64,000 nucleotides of DNA from JBDWFY01 sp965275915 (GCA_965275915.1 CBDHYI010000006.1:620001-684000); one strand, 5' to 3'. Positions 51,367-60,803 are shown, numbered from the stretch's first letter. The notes: generated by a model not told the origin, from the sequence alone. Numbers and translations: made by a program.

Positions 51367-52407
51367 CTATTGAGGATTGAGGGGCGGTTCGCCGGCGAGA
51401 TAGCGCCGCACTTCTTCTGCCACTTTTTCAGCGGCATGCGTAACGGTGTGTACAGACGCGCCGGCGATATGCGGCGTCAGCGTTACGTTCGGCAAGCTTA
51501 GCAGCGGATGGTCCGGGGGAACCGGTTCCTCGGTGAATGTGTCAATGATCGCCGCACCAAGCGATCCCCTTTTCAGCGCATGAAGCATTGCCTCATCATC
51601 GCACAGCAAACCGCGCGTGGTGTTCACCAGAACAGCGCCGTCCTTCATCCGGGCAAAGGCTTCCGCATTCATCATTCCCCGGGTCTGCGGCGTTACCTTG
51701 GGATGAAGCGAAACGACGTCGCTTTGCTGAAGCAGCGTATCAAACGAAACCATCTCAACGCCATCAGCCGCATCGGCCGCCGACAGGTTCGCATAAGGGT
51801 CGTATATGAGGATGCGGCAGCCAAAGGCTTTCAGCAATCCCACAACGAGCCGCCCGATCGCTCCGTAACCGACGAGCCCGACGGTCATTTCACGCAGTTC
51901 CTTGCCGGTCGTGTCCGCCCGATAGAGTTCATCGCGCCAGATACCGGACCGCATAGCTTCGTGACCGGCTCTGATCCGACGTGTTTCGGTGAGGATTGCG
52001 CCGATGGTGAACTCGGCGACCGCAGACGCATTGCGTCCCGGCGTATTGACCACAAGCACATCCCGTTCACGACAGGCGTCAAGATTTATGTTGACCGGTC
52101 CACCACGGGACACCGCAATCATCTTCAGGCCCGGCAGCCGTGACAGGACATCGCGGGAGACAGGCGCCAGATGGGTGATCAGAACTTCCGCATCGCCAAT
52201 CAGAGAGGCCACGTCACCGGAATCCGCGAAATATTCTTTCAGTCCATCCATGCCCGGCGCGGTGTTGCCTTGAACCAGAGGGCCTCCCGGCCAATTGAAT
52301 GTATGTTTCCGGACCGAGATAGCGTTTCGGTTCAGGACATCGGACAGCTTGTCCTCAAACATGTCCGACAGCATGAAATTGTCGCCGATGATCGCAACTT
52401 TCGTCAT
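51367..52407 (-). CDS. D-isomer-specific 2-hydroxyacid dehydrogenase
   Basis: A 346-residue NAD-dependent dehydrogenase. The Rossmann segment is VGLVGYGAIGRLVVGLLKAF with the acceptor IYDPYA. Catalytic residues are seen as Arg in LVNTTRGLLCDDE, Glu in DTFTEEPVPPDHPL, and His in TLTPHIAGAS. It likely interconverts a 2-keto and a 2-hydroxy acid made in the sugar pathway. It overlaps the SorC regulator gene by four bases. Confidence 0.9.
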   Translation of the reverse strand: MTKVAIIGDNFMLSDMFEDKLSDVLNRNAISVRKHTFNWPGGPLVQGNTAPGMDGLKEYFADSGDVASLIGDAEVLITHLAPVSRDVLSRLPGLKMIAVSRGGPVNINLDACRERDVLVVNTPGRNASAVAEFTIGAILTETRRIRAGHEAMRSGIWRDELYRADTTGKELREMTVGLVGYGAIGRLVVGLLKAFGCRILIYDPYANLSAADAADGVEMVSFDTLLQQSDVVSLHPKVTPQTRGMMNAEAFARMKDGAVLVNTTRGLLCDDEAMLHALKRGSLGAAIIDTFTEEPVPPDHPLLSLPNVTLTPHIAGASVHTVTHAAEKVAEEVRRYLAGEPPLNPQ

Positions 52408-53420
52408 TGGTTCTGCGTCCCGGCTTGCTTCAGCCAGCGGGCCGTATCACCGTCGGTAACAAGATGAGAAACATAGCCGCCTTTCAGCGTCGCCAGGATG
52501 GCTTCCCATTTGCTCGGTCCGCCGGCAATCAGAATGCCGTTTCGCTTGGCCTGCAGCTCCGACAGCGTAATGCCGATCATGCGGCTGTCCATTTCTCCCT
52601 TGATGTGGTTGCCCCCGGCATCGATGAACCGCCCACACAGAACACCGACGGCCCCATGGCGGGTGTACCAGTCGAAATCCGCCTTGCTGGAGATCAGGTT
52701 CTGCACGCTCTCGGTTGTGGTGTCGCAATTGCCGATGGAAAAAACGGTCCGATCCAGCGAGGCGAATTTTTCAAGCTGGCTGCGAATAACCGGCTCTTCG
52801 CGTAACGCCTCGGCGAGTGGAGCGGTGGTCAATATGGCGGGAGCGTGCAAGGTGTAACAGTCTGCACCGAGCCGGGAGGAAATGCGGATCGCACAGCTCT
52901 CCGCCGTCGAGATCAACGGCGAACGCATCGAACCGATGATCTGATAGATCGTGACGTCTTCTATTTTCCGGCGCGGCACTTCATCGGCGAGATTATGCAG
53001 GGTCTCACCCCAGGCAACACCAACCGTATCTCCGGGCTGAATGATCTCGTGCAGCGCCTCGCCGCCCAAACGGGCCAGATGTCTGCTGATCTGCATCGCC
53101 TCACTCTCGGCCGAGTTGCTGCTGTCGGCCGCAAATTCAGAGACATAGACATCGCTGAGGGCAAACTTTTCACGCACTTGTTTTGACAGGTCCGACGACG
53201 CAAAGGCACGGCCCCGGATACGGATGTCAACAATGCTCAGTTCGCGTGCCAGTCGCAGGTAGCCGATCACGGTCGGTCGGGATACGCCCAGGCGCGCGGC
53301 GATCTGACTTTGCGTCAGCCCTTCCTTGTAATAGAGCAACGCTGCATTTGCGATCGCATCATCATTTCGATGCGCAAAACTGAGAACTTCTTTTTCGCTC
53401 ACGGAATTCACGTCAAACAT
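52404..53420 (-). CDS. SorC/DeoR-type sugar-binding transcriptional regulator
   Basis: A 338-residue SorC-family regulator. The N-terminal helix-turn-helix reads YYKEGLTQSQIAARLGVSRP, and the C-terminal domain has the phosphosugar-isomerase-like fold with PGDTVGVAWGETLHNLADEV and GHIKGEMDSRMIGI type patterns. It usually binds a phosphorylated sugar or polyol that acts as inducer. It lies inside the operon (8-base overlap with the PfkB gene, 4-base overlap with the dehydrogenase), so it would regulate its own transcription. The candidate operator is at 55918-55929. Confidence 0.9.
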   Translation of the reverse strand: MFDVNSVSEKEVLSFAHRNDDAIANAALLYYKEGLTQSQIAARLGVSRPTVIGYLRLARELSIVDIRIRGRAFASSDLSKQVREKFALSDVYVSEFAADSSNSAESEAMQISRHLARLGGEALHEIIQPGDTVGVAWGETLHNLADEVPRRKIEDVTIYQIIGSMRSPLISTAESCAIRISSRLGADCYTLHAPAILTTAPLAEALREEPVIRSQLEKFASLDRTVFSIGNCDTTTESVQNLISSKADFDWYTRHGAVGVLCGRFIDAGGNHIKGEMDSRMIGITLSELQAKRNGILIAGGPSKWEAILATLKGGYVSHLVTDGDTARWLKQAGTQNQ

Positions 53421-54372
53421 CCAGAATCTGTGCGGTATTCATAAAAGCCAGCGTGGTTTCAAGATCGACAACTCCGGCATCCGAACCAAGTCCTGTGGCC
53501 ACAAGACCCGATACAGCCGTTCCCAGCCGGCAGGCTTCGTTGATGTCGTAGCCCAGGGAAAGACCGGCGATGAATCCGCCGCAATAGCTGTCGCCGCACC
53601 CGGTTGTATCGGAGACATCCACTTTAAATGCAGGCATATGACAATCGCCCGCCGCGGTACTGATGAACGAGCCGCGCTCGCCCCATTTGAATATACAGGC
53701 ACCGGCACCCAGATCCTTGAAAAAGAGCGCAGCGTCATGAGGTTCGCATTGCCCTGAAATAAACCGGGCCTCCTCCATGGACGGCATGAAGTAGTCAACG
53801 TACGGCAGCAGTTTCCTCAGAAGTCCGACCGTCTCATCCGTGGGCGCGATCAGATCCATAGTGACCGTGACGCCTTTTCCTTTGGCATAGGCGAGCAGTC
53901 TCGCGCTCTGACCGCTGTCCATGGCATTCAAAAAGCCCGTGCCGCCATGATGCAGGAACCTGGCGTCGCAAACACTTTCAAATTCATCTTCTTCCACAAA
54001 CCAGGCATCGGACGCCCCCCGGCAATGCAGTGCCGGCCGTTCGCCGTTAGGGCGGATCGGCAAAATGGTCGCTGATGTCTTCATTGACTGCGTGCGCTGG
54101 ATCATCGAACAATCGATACCCATCTTCTGATATTGGCTGATAATGAAATCGCCCTTCTCGTCGTCGCCCACACAGGCTGACGTCGAACATTTCAGACCAA
54201 GCTTCGCAGCGTTCATCAAGGCGCCGGACGCGGTTCCGGCAGGGTTCATTCGGATTTCTTCCAAAAAAGCGATGCCGCCGCCCTCGGGAATCCCGGTGAC
54301 AGGCCGACCGGCGATATCAAGAATGGTGAAGCCGGCAAACATTGCGTCAAAACTCGGTTTCTTGCTTTCCAT
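53413..54372 (-). CDS. PfkB-family carbohydrate kinase
   Basis: A 319-residue sugar kinase of the ribokinase fold. The first strand FAGFTILDIAGRPV, IRMNPAGTASGALMNAAKLG (substrate side) and the C-terminal catalytic loop DVSDTTGCGDSYCGGFIAGL (DTTGxGD, catalytic Asp) are present. The start at 54372 overlaps the FGGY stop by one base (TGATG), an arrangement giving coupled translation. Having two sugar kinases of different families in one operon suggests two phosphorylation steps or two related substrates. Confidence 0.9.
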   Translation of the reverse strand: MESKKPSFDAMFAGFTILDIAGRPVTGIPEGGGIAFLEEIRMNPAGTASGALMNAAKLGLKCSTSACVGDDEKGDFIISQYQKMGIDCSMIQRTQSMKTSATILPIRPNGERPALHCRGASDAWFVEEDEFESVCDARFLHHGGTGFLNAMDSGQSARLLAYAKGKGVTVTMDLIAPTDETVGLLRKLLPYVDYFMPSMEEARFISGQCEPHDAALFFKDLGAGACIFKWGERGSFISTAAGDCHMPAFKVDVSDTTGCGDSYCGGFIAGLSLGYDINEACRLGTAVSGLVATGLGSDAGVVDLETTLAFMNTAQILDV

Positions 54373-55913
54373 CAACTCATGTCCGCAGCATGCCGCCGCG
54401 CCTCCCATTGAGGAACCGAAAAGTCGGTATACTTTTTGTAAAGATCAAACAAACCGTCATAGACAGCCGCCTGAGCGGCATCGGGCCGATGTCGGCGGAG
54501 CGTGTCTTCGCGGCGATGGGATGCCTCCAAATCCAGAAGATCAGCGGCAACGGCACCCATTCTCGCCGCGCCCCAAAGGCCGTGATCGCTGGCATTGCTC
54601 GCGACGATTGTCGTGTTCATGACACTGGCAATGATATCGCACCAGAGCCCGTTTCGGGCGCCACCGCCGGTGAGAAAGATCTGCCTGGGACTGTCCACGC
54701 CTGTTGCTTCAAAACAATGGCGCAGACTGAACGCGCCCCCTTCCATCACCGCGCGGGCCAGGTCGGCTTTCATGGTGGCGGATGTCATTCCCAGAAACGA
54801 CGCCGTTGCCTCCGGAGCGACGAACGGCGCCCGCTCACCCTCGAGAAACGGCAAGAACGTCACCCCGTTTGCCCCCGGTGCAACTGTTGCCGCCTCAGCA
54901 TTCATGCGCGCAGCGACGGCCGCCGGCCCATCACCGCCGAAGCTCCTGGGATGGGTTGAACTGAACCAGTCAAGAGCCGCGGCTCCGCATAAAGGCGCAA
55001 GCACGCGGATCCAGAGATTGTTGTAAGGATGAGCCAGTGTTGCGCCCGGCAGCGGTTCGCTGAAGGGTTCCGGCTTCATCAGTGCGGCGACCACCGCTGT
55101 GGTGCCCAAAATCAGACCGATATCGCCGACGGCCTCAAGTCCCATTCCGCTGAGCATCGCGGCCACATCAATGGAGCCTGTCGCAACAGGAATGCTGTTG
55201 GTCAGACCGATTTCGGATGCGATCGGTTCAAGCAGCCGGCCATGGACCTCGGTTGCGGAACGAATCTCCGGCAGTTTCTCATAAAGCTCCGCAACCCCGA
55301 GCGCCTCGAACGTCTCCGGAGCAAGCTCTTTCGTTTCAAGATCCAGAAAAGGAATTGATGCGTCGGTGAAATCCGTCACAAGATTTCCTGTCAGCGTGAA
55401 ATTGAGCCAGTCCTTGCAATAAAGGACATGCCGTGCCCGTGCCGCTGCGTCCGCGTCGTTGTCTTTCAGCCATCGAAATGCTGCAGCGGTTGTCCCGGCC
55501 CAAAGAGCCGTCCGGCAATATCCGGCAACACGGTCCGCGGTTCCGTCATCGATCCAGCGGCTGACATAGTCACCGGCACGTTGGTCGTTCCATAAGATGG
55601 CATTGCGAACCGGCTCTTTATTTTCATCCAGAAGCCAAAGCCCGTCCCCCTGACCGCAAACTCCGATTGACGCAATTCGGTTGGCGGGAACTTTGGCGGC
55701 AACATTCTTCATGACCGTCAGCGCCGTTTTTCTGACTTCCGGCATGGACTGTTCGGACCAACCGGCCTGCGACCGAAGAGTTTTTATGCCATGCGTTTCT
55801 TGTTCGCATAACCGGCCGTTCAACGTGTAGACAGCCGCTTTCACGGCCGTCGTTCCCACATCGACGCCCATGCACAAGACATCATCCGCTGTTTGATCGA
55901 TCTGCGCACTCAT
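54372..55913 (-). CDS. FGGY-family carbohydrate/polyol kinase
   Basis: A 513-residue FGGY kinase. The N-terminal phosphate loop is CMGVDVGTTAVKAAVYTLNG, followed by IGVCGQGDGLWLLDENKEPV and ILWNDQRAG, with the catalytic Asp in the middle (TGSIDVAAMLSG) and the C-terminal ATP site IFLTGGGARNGLWCDIIA. The GQGDG stretch is, from memory, closer to polyol kinases such as erythritol kinase than to glycerol kinase. The ATG at 55913 is the only start in register; it has no Shine-Dalgarno sequence, and a perfect palindrome lies just four bases upstream. First gene of the operon. Confidence 0.88.
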   Translation of the reverse strand: MSAQIDQTADDVLCMGVDVGTTAVKAAVYTLNGRLCEQETHGIKTLRSQAGWSEQSMPEVRKTALTVMKNVAAKVPANRIASIGVCGQGDGLWLLDENKEPVRNAILWNDQRAGDYVSRWIDDGTADRVAGYCRTALWAGTTAAAFRWLKDNDADAAARARHVLYCKDWLNFTLTGNLVTDFTDASIPFLDLETKELAPETFEALGVAELYEKLPEIRSATEVHGRLLEPIASEIGLTNSIPVATGSIDVAAMLSGMGLEAVGDIGLILGTTAVVAALMKPEPFSEPLPGATLAHPYNNLWIRVLAPLCGAAALDWFSSTHPRSFGGDGPAAVAARMNAEAATVAPGANGVTFLPFLEGERAPFVAPEATASFLGMTSATMKADLARAVMEGGAFSLRHCFEATGVDSPRQIFLTGGGARNGLWCDIIASVMNTTIVASNASDHGLWGAARMGAVAADLLDLEASHRREDTLRRHRPDAAQAAVYDGLFDLYKKYTDFSVPQWEARRHAADMS

Positions 55914-55917
55914 TGTT

Positions 55918-55929
55918 TGACATATGTCA
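55918..55929. promoter_or_regulatory. Palindrome abutting the FGGY kinase start codon
   Basis: TGACATATGTCA is a perfect 12-base palindrome, four bases before the ATG of the FGGY kinase (minus strand), with another TTGACA half-site following at 55935-55940. It lies in the 178-base divergent region between the kinase operon and the ABC importer and is the best candidate for the SorC regulator's operator. Confidence 0.5.
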
Positions 55930-56091
55930 TATCTTTTGACACAAGTTAAGTCTGAATTCTGCAGTAAATCCTGTACACGTGTTCGGGAATTGGACTGTAC
56001 CCCGTCTGGATATGTTTCCGGTGCACGGGTTTTTCGGATGTAGGGAGATTCGGAAAGGTCGGTTAAACGACTGATAATTGGGAGGAAAATA

Positions 56092-57069
56092 ATGAGAAAG
56101 CTTCTGACAAAAATGGTTGCTGCCAGTGCGGCCGCAGTCATTGTAGCCACGTCGGCTTTGGCAGCCGGCAACCTTTCACTGGAAGGCAAGAAGATCGGCG
56201 TCGCTGTCGTTGGTACGCAACATTTCTGGGACCGCGAAGCCTTCAACGGCGCGCTGGACACGGTTGCGGAACTCGGTGGGGAGGCTGTGCCTGTTGACGG
56301 CGGCCGCGACAACCAGGTTCACGCAGATAACCACGATATTCTTTTAAATAACAAAGTCGATGCTGTTATCTCAATCCTGGGCGACGGCGCGGTCGAACCA
56401 AAATTCGAAGCCTTGAAAAACGCGGGCATTCCGGTTTTCACAGTCGACCATCTCTCGCCACATGGCATCAACAACACCACGTCCGACAACTATTATATGG
56501 GAACCACAATCGGACGCTATATGGCGGATGCGATGGGCGGTAAGGGAAAGGTCGCCGTCTTCAATGCCTTTGAGGGCGCTCTTCGGATTTGCGGCATCCG
56601 GGCCGGTCTGTGGAAATATGTGCTTGAGGACTATCCGCAAATTGAAATTCTTCAGCCGGAACTCGCGGAAGCCTTTGCCAACGCACCGGAAGATGCCCGG
56701 AAAAAGACACTCGACCTGCTCAATCAGTATCCCAAGGGCGAAATCGATGCGATACACGTCGGTTGCTGGGATCAGCCCGCGATTGGTGTTGTTCAGGCAC
56801 TGGAAGAAGCCGGACGTACGGAAATCAAGGTTACGGCACTGGATGGCGGTCCCGAAACGCTTGAAATAATGGCGGAAGACGGCAGCCCGTTCGTTGCCAA
56901 CGTCGCGCAGCAGCCACGCAAAATCGGATCGACCGCGGCCATGAACGTTGCGCGGCACTTTGCCGGTGAAACCCTCCTTCCACAGACCTTTGTCGACGTT
57001 AAACCTGTCAACGGACCGGAAGAAGCCAAAGCCGTTTACAAAGAGCTGGGTTACGGCGAACTCGACTAA
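56092..57069 (+). CDS. Sugar ABC transporter periplasmic binding protein (RbsB-like)
   Basis: A 325-residue type-1 periplasmic binding protein. A strong ribosome-binding sequence (GGGAGGAA) precedes the ATG, followed by a signal peptide (MVAASAAAVIVATSALAAG). The mature part has KKIGVAVVGTQHFWDREAFN, VDAVISILGDGAVEP and TVDHLSPHGINNTTSDNYYM, typical of the ribose/galactose-binding class. It captures a sugar or polyol for the importer encoded next. It faces the kinase operon, sharing its control region. Confidence 0.92.
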   Translation: MRKLLTKMVAASAAAVIVATSALAAGNLSLEGKKIGVAVVGTQHFWDREAFNGALDTVAELGGEAVPVDGGRDNQVHADNHDILLNNKVDAVISILGDGAVEPKFEALKNAGIPVFTVDHLSPHGINNTTSDNYYMGTTIGRYMADAMGGKGKVAVFNAFEGALRICGIRAGLWKYVLEDYPQIEILQPELAEAFANAPEDARKKTLDLLNQYPKGEIDAIHVGCWDQPAIGVVQALEEAGRTEIKVTALDGGPETLEIMAEDGSPFVANVAQQPRKIGSTAAMNVARHFAGETLLPQTFVDVKPVNGPEEAKAVYKELGYGELD

Positions 57070-57089
57070 GTCCCGTTTCCTCCCGGCGG

Positions 57090-57113
57090 GGAGCCCGATT
57101 GATTTCGGGCTCC
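57090..57113 (+). terminator. Hairpin after the binding-protein gene (attenuator/stabiliser)
   Basis: A nine-base perfect stem, GGAGCCCGA with TCGGGCTCC around a six-base loop, sits 20 bases after the binding-protein stop and before the ATPase gene. There is no T-run directly after it (a TTTTTT stretch follows about 25 bases later). It probably allows more binding protein than membrane components to be made. Confidence 0.6.
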
Positions 57114-57190
57114 TCGCTGCACCTCTCCTGACGATCCTTTTTTCTAAACCGGCAAATGGGTACACTCACCTGTCGCGGCTGGAGGAAACG

Positions 57191-58771
57191 ATGTCGGGCC
57201 AACCAGATCAGGAACGCCCAGGCGTAGCGGAAAACGAACACGTGAGTGAAATGAACAGAAATACGGCTCATGTTCTGGCCATGCGCGGTATTTCCAAAGC
57301 GTTTCCGGGAGTGCAGGCGCTGGACGAGGCCGACCTTGATGTGGCTGGGGGAGAAATCCACGGCCTTGTCGGCGAAAACGGTGCCGGCAAGTCGACCATT
57401 ATCAAGATACTGGCCGGAGTTTACCAACGTGATGCCGGAGCGGTCACCATCAACGGTGAGCCTGTTCCGGACCTGTCACCGCATTCCGTACATCAGGCGG
57501 GGATCCGTTTTATTCATCAGGAACTTCATCTTGTTCCCCATTTTACGGTCGCTGAATCGGTTTTCATGGGGCAGGAAGTCACCGGACCGTTCGGCATCAG
57601 CCGTACGGCGATGCGGCAGCGGGCGGAGGCGTTTCTCAAAGCCAATCTGAATACGGACCTTCCCGGCGATGCGCTTATCCGAGACCTGGGTGTCGCTGAA
57701 AGGAAACTCGTTCAGATCGCACGGGCGCTGATCGATGAAAAAGCGAAACTCGTTGTCTTCGACGAACCGACCGCCCCCCTTTCAAGCGGTGAGATCGATC
57801 AATTGTTCAGTGCAATCCGTCACCTTAAAGAACAGGGCATCGCGATGATCTACGTCTCCCACTATCTGGGAGAAATCATCGAACTGTGCGATCGTGTCAC
57901 CGTGTTCCGAAACGGCAAATCCGTTGCCGTGGTCGATGATGTCCGCGAGTCGTCTGCGGACGCAATAATTCAGTTGATGGTCGGACGTGAGATTGAGGAA
58001 CTTTATCCCGAAAAGGGCCACCAGACCGGTGCGCCGCTGCTGAAACTGTCCGGCTTCGGACACGGTTCGAAATTCCGTGATGTCGGTCTCACGGTCCATC
58101 GCGGCGAGATTGTCGGCATCGCCGGTTTGATGGGATCCGGACGGGAGGAACTGACCGATGCGATCTACGGCCTGAAACCGGCCACCGAGGGAACTCTGAC
58201 CTTTGACGATGTGGAGCTCTCACTGAACAGTCCCTCCGATGCCGTTGAAAACGGTATTGTTCTGGTTCCCCGTGACCGACGCCATGACGGCCTGGTGCTC
58301 GATATGAGTGTAAGCGACAATGTCAACCTGGCCTCTTTGGAAAAGGTGGCACGTCTGCAGTTGGAAAACAGAGCCCTGGCGCGGAACCGTGCCAACGATC
58401 TTTCGGACGCTCTCGACATCAGGCCCCGCAATCCCTCGGCGATCACCCGTTTTCTCAGCGGTGGAAATCAGCAGAAAGTTGTTCTGGCCCGATGGCTTGC
58501 GACCAAATCAAAACTCTTCATCCTCGACGAGCCAACGGTCGGTGTGGATATCGGGGCGAAGGTCGAAATCTATCAACTGATCGAAGATCTCGCAGGCAGG
58601 GATGCCGGGGTTCTTGTCTCCTCATCCGATCCGGCTGAACTCCTGGGGCTCTGTGACCGGATCGTCGTCATGATGCGCGGCACGGTGATTGCCGATGAAG
58701 CCGCCGACACCTTAACGCTGGACACCCTTTTATCGATGACGACCGGCGGACAGTCGCAGGTGGTGGCGTGA
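57191..58771 (+). CDS. Sugar ABC transporter ATP-binding protein (RbsA/MglA type)
   Basis: A 526-residue protein with two fused ATPase domains. First domain: Walker A GLVGENGAGKSTIIK, Walker B LVVFDEPTAPLSSGE. Second domain: GIAGLMGSGREELTDA in place of a canonical Walker A, signature FLSGGNQQKVVLARW, Walker B LFILDEPTVGVDIGAK. This asymmetry is normal for carbohydrate importers of this class. The start at 57191 is fixed by GGAGGAAACG immediately upstream. Its stop overlaps the next start (GTGATG). Confidence 0.95.
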   Translation: MSGQPDQERPGVAENEHVSEMNRNTAHVLAMRGISKAFPGVQALDEADLDVAGGEIHGLVGENGAGKSTIIKILAGVYQRDAGAVTINGEPVPDLSPHSVHQAGIRFIHQELHLVPHFTVAESVFMGQEVTGPFGISRTAMRQRAEAFLKANLNTDLPGDALIRDLGVAERKLVQIARALIDEKAKLVVFDEPTAPLSSGEIDQLFSAIRHLKEQGIAMIYVSHYLGEIIELCDRVTVFRNGKSVAVVDDVRESSADAIIQLMVGREIEELYPEKGHQTGAPLLKLSGFGHGSKFRDVGLTVHRGEIVGIAGLMGSGREELTDAIYGLKPATEGTLTFDDVELSLNSPSDAVENGIVLVPRDRRHDGLVLDMSVSDNVNLASLEKVARLQLENRALARNRANDLSDALDIRPRNPSAITRFLSGGNQQKVVLARWLATKSKLFILDEPTVGVDIGAKVEIYQLIEDLAGRDAGVLVSSSDPAELLGLCDRIVVMMRGTVIADEAADTLTLDTLLSMTTGGQSQVVA

Positions 58772-59769
58772 TGTCCGAGGTGACGGAGACCTTCGAAGTG
58801 AAGCGTTCGTCTCCCGTTTTGAGTACGGTCATAGGCGCGCTCCCCCTTCTCGTCTTCGCCGGACTTTTCATCTACCTCAGCGTTGTTTCCGCGAACTTTC
58901 TGACCGCTCAAACGCTGGATCTCATCCTGCGCCAGGCCATCCCGACCGTTATCGTTTGCCTCGGCCTCTCCGTCGTCGTCATGGCGGGCGGTGACGATGT
59001 CGTGTCGGGTGGTATTGATTTGTCCATTCCCGCTTCGGCGGTGATGGGCGGTGCGATCATCGCTGTCCTTATTGTCGGCTTCCAACTACCGCTCGCGATC
59101 GCCCTTCCCGCCGCAATTGCCGCGGCAACGATGGTGGGGGCTGTGAATGCGGCGCTGGTTGTCTTGATCGGAATGACGCCGCTGCTCGCCACGCTTGCGA
59201 CGTCCGTCGCGGTGGTCGGGATAACGAAGGTGATCTCCACCAGCCGGCGCATCAATGTGAATCATGAAGCGGTTGTGTGGCTGCGCGATGGAACAATAGG
59301 CGGCGTTTCTGCGGGTGTTATTCTGACGTTCGCTATCGCTGCTGTTTTCTTCTTCGTGGCACACCGAACCAAATGGGGCCTCAATCTTCAGGCTGTCGGC
59401 GGCAGTCGCGATGCGGCGGAAACATCCGGAATCCCGGTGAAGATTTTTTTGGCTCAGTCCTTTGTCATTGCGGGATTTTCCGGAGGAGTTGCCTCCATGT
59501 TCATCCTCGCCCGGGGGTCAGGCTACACACCCGGCACCGAGGAAAACCTTCTTCTGGAAATGGTCCTTGCGACGTTCCTTGGCGCAACATTCTCCCCGCG
59601 CCGGGTCGTCACCCTGTGGGGCGCTGTCCTGGGCGCGGTTCTCGTTTCCGCTCTGTCACTCGGGTTCAAGTCCATTGGCGTCAATGTGTTCTGGACCGGC
59701 TGCATCAAAGGCACGCTCATTCTGATTGTCGTTGCGTCGGCCTCTGTCTCGGGGCGGGCGAAGTCATGA
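58771..59769 (+). CDS. Sugar ABC transporter permease (RbsC type), first
   Basis: A 332-residue membrane protein with about 8-10 hydrophobic segments of the BPD_transp_2 family. It has VVVMAGGDDVVSGGIDLSIP, the family loop after helix 4, and LQAVGGSRDAAETSGIPVKI, the cytosolic coupling-helix region. It shares one base with the ATPase stop codon and overlaps the second permease by four bases (ATGA), so the importer has a heterodimeric channel. Confidence 0.93.
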   Translation: MSEVTETFEVKRSSPVLSTVIGALPLLVFAGLFIYLSVVSANFLTAQTLDLILRQAIPTVIVCLGLSVVVMAGGDDVVSGGIDLSIPASAVMGGAIIAVLIVGFQLPLAIALPAAIAAATMVGAVNAALVVLIGMTPLLATLATSVAVVGITKVISTSRRINVNHEAVVWLRDGTIGGVSAGVILTFAIAAVFFFVAHRTKWGLNLQAVGGSRDAAETSGIPVKIFLAQSFVIAGFSGGVASMFILARGSGYTPGTEENLLLEMVLATFLGATFSPRRVVTLWGAVLGAVLVSALSLGFKSIGVNVFWTGCIKGTLILIVVASASVSGRAKS

Positions 59770-60743
59770 GCGAACAGGTCGCGATTGAGAAAAAAACGAT
59801 CACGTTCCGGGATGTGTTTGTCCGCTACGCGTTTCTGATCATTATTGCCGCCTTCTTTGTGTTTTTCTCCATCTACACGAGCAGCTTTCTCAATCCGGGC
59901 AATCTCCTGAACATTGTCGAAGGGTCATCGATCCTGTTGATCCTGGCGCTTGGCATGACGCTGATCGTTGCTCTTGGCGGCATTGATCTGTCGATCGGGA
60001 TCGCCTTTGACATGGGCGCGGCTTTCGCGATTGTGGCGATGAAAGAGTATGACATCGCCTGGTATTTTGCCGTTCTGATCGGTATTGGCGGTGGCGTGAC
60101 CGTCGGCCTGCTCAACGCCTTTCTTGTGGTGAAACTCAAAGTCAGTCCGTTTCTGGCCACGCTCGGGACCTTCTTTATCGGAAGTTCCGTCCAGCGCATC
60201 TTCACCAACGGTGGCGGTCCGATCTCCCATCGCCGTGCGCCGATGGAATACCGCAATCTGGCAATCGGCGACGTCTACGGCATTCCCTCGGAGGTTGTTA
60301 TCGCCGCTGTCGTGCTGCTGGTCTATTTCGTTTTTCTGGAGAAATCGATTTTTGGCAAGCGCATTCACGCGATCGGACTGCAGAAAACGTCGGCGCTGGT
60401 GGCCGGCATCAAGGTCAACAAATACGTTGCGATCGGCTTCATACTTGCAGCTGCGACCTGTGCCATCGGCGGCATCATCGGATCGGCCAACCTGCGCATG
60501 TTCACACCACTTGCCGGTTTTTCCTATCTCCTGGACGCTATCGCAGCCGTCTTCATCGGGGCTTCGATCCACCCCCGCGGACGGCCTAACATCCCCGGGA
60601 CCCTGATCGGTGTCCTGTTCCTGGGCATGGTTGCCAACGGCCTCAACCTGATGGGGCTGGACTTCAACACCAAGGACGCCCTCTCCGGTCTCATCCTGGT
60701 ATGTGCTCTGGCCATTGCCGTGAGTCAGAGGCGGTGGCAGTAA
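59766..60743 (+). CDS. Sugar ABC transporter permease (RbsC type), second
   Basis: A 325-residue BPD_transp_2 family permease with about 8-10 hydrophobic segments. Typical stretches are LGMTLIVALGGIDLSIGIAF and IHAIGLQKTSALVAGIKVNK, followed by DAIAAVFIGASIHPRGRPNI. It completes the four-gene importer (binding protein, fused ATPase, two permeases). The acetyltransferase gene converges on it from the other strand with a 60-base gap. Confidence 0.93.
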   Translation: MSEQVAIEKKTITFRDVFVRYAFLIIIAAFFVFFSIYTSSFLNPGNLLNIVEGSSILLILALGMTLIVALGGIDLSIGIAFDMGAAFAIVAMKEYDIAWYFAVLIGIGGGVTVGLLNAFLVVKLKVSPFLATLGTFFIGSSVQRIFTNGGGPISHRRAPMEYRNLAIGDVYGIPSEVVIAAVVLLVYFVFLEKSIFGKRIHAIGLQKTSALVAGIKVNKYVAIGFILAAATCAIGGIIGSANLRMFTPLAGFSYLLDAIAAVFIGASIHPRGRPNIPGTLIGVLFLGMVANGLNLMGLDFNTKDALSGLILVCALAIAVSQRRWQ

Positions 60744-60803
60744 GAGCATGCCAACGCAGGCTGCTGTAAGCCTGGATCACCAACCGGGCCGCGCGTTGGA
60801 GCA

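Noticed and set aside
55914..56312. N-terminal extension of the FGGY kinase by 133 residues
   Set aside because: It would overlap the divergent binding-protein gene and the intergenic control region, and kinase homology begins right after the ATG at 55913.
59277..59765. Extended frame leading into the second sugar permease
   Set aside because: It is Arg/Gly/Cys-rich read-through of the first permease in another frame; the ATG at 59766 with its four-base overlap is the clear start.
50677..60743. Calling the sugar locus an AI-2 (lsr) system
   Set aside because: The FGGY kinase, SorC regulator and ABC importer fit, but LsrF/LsrG equivalents are missing and the aldolase, dehydrogenase and PfkB kinase point to general sugar or polyol catabolism.
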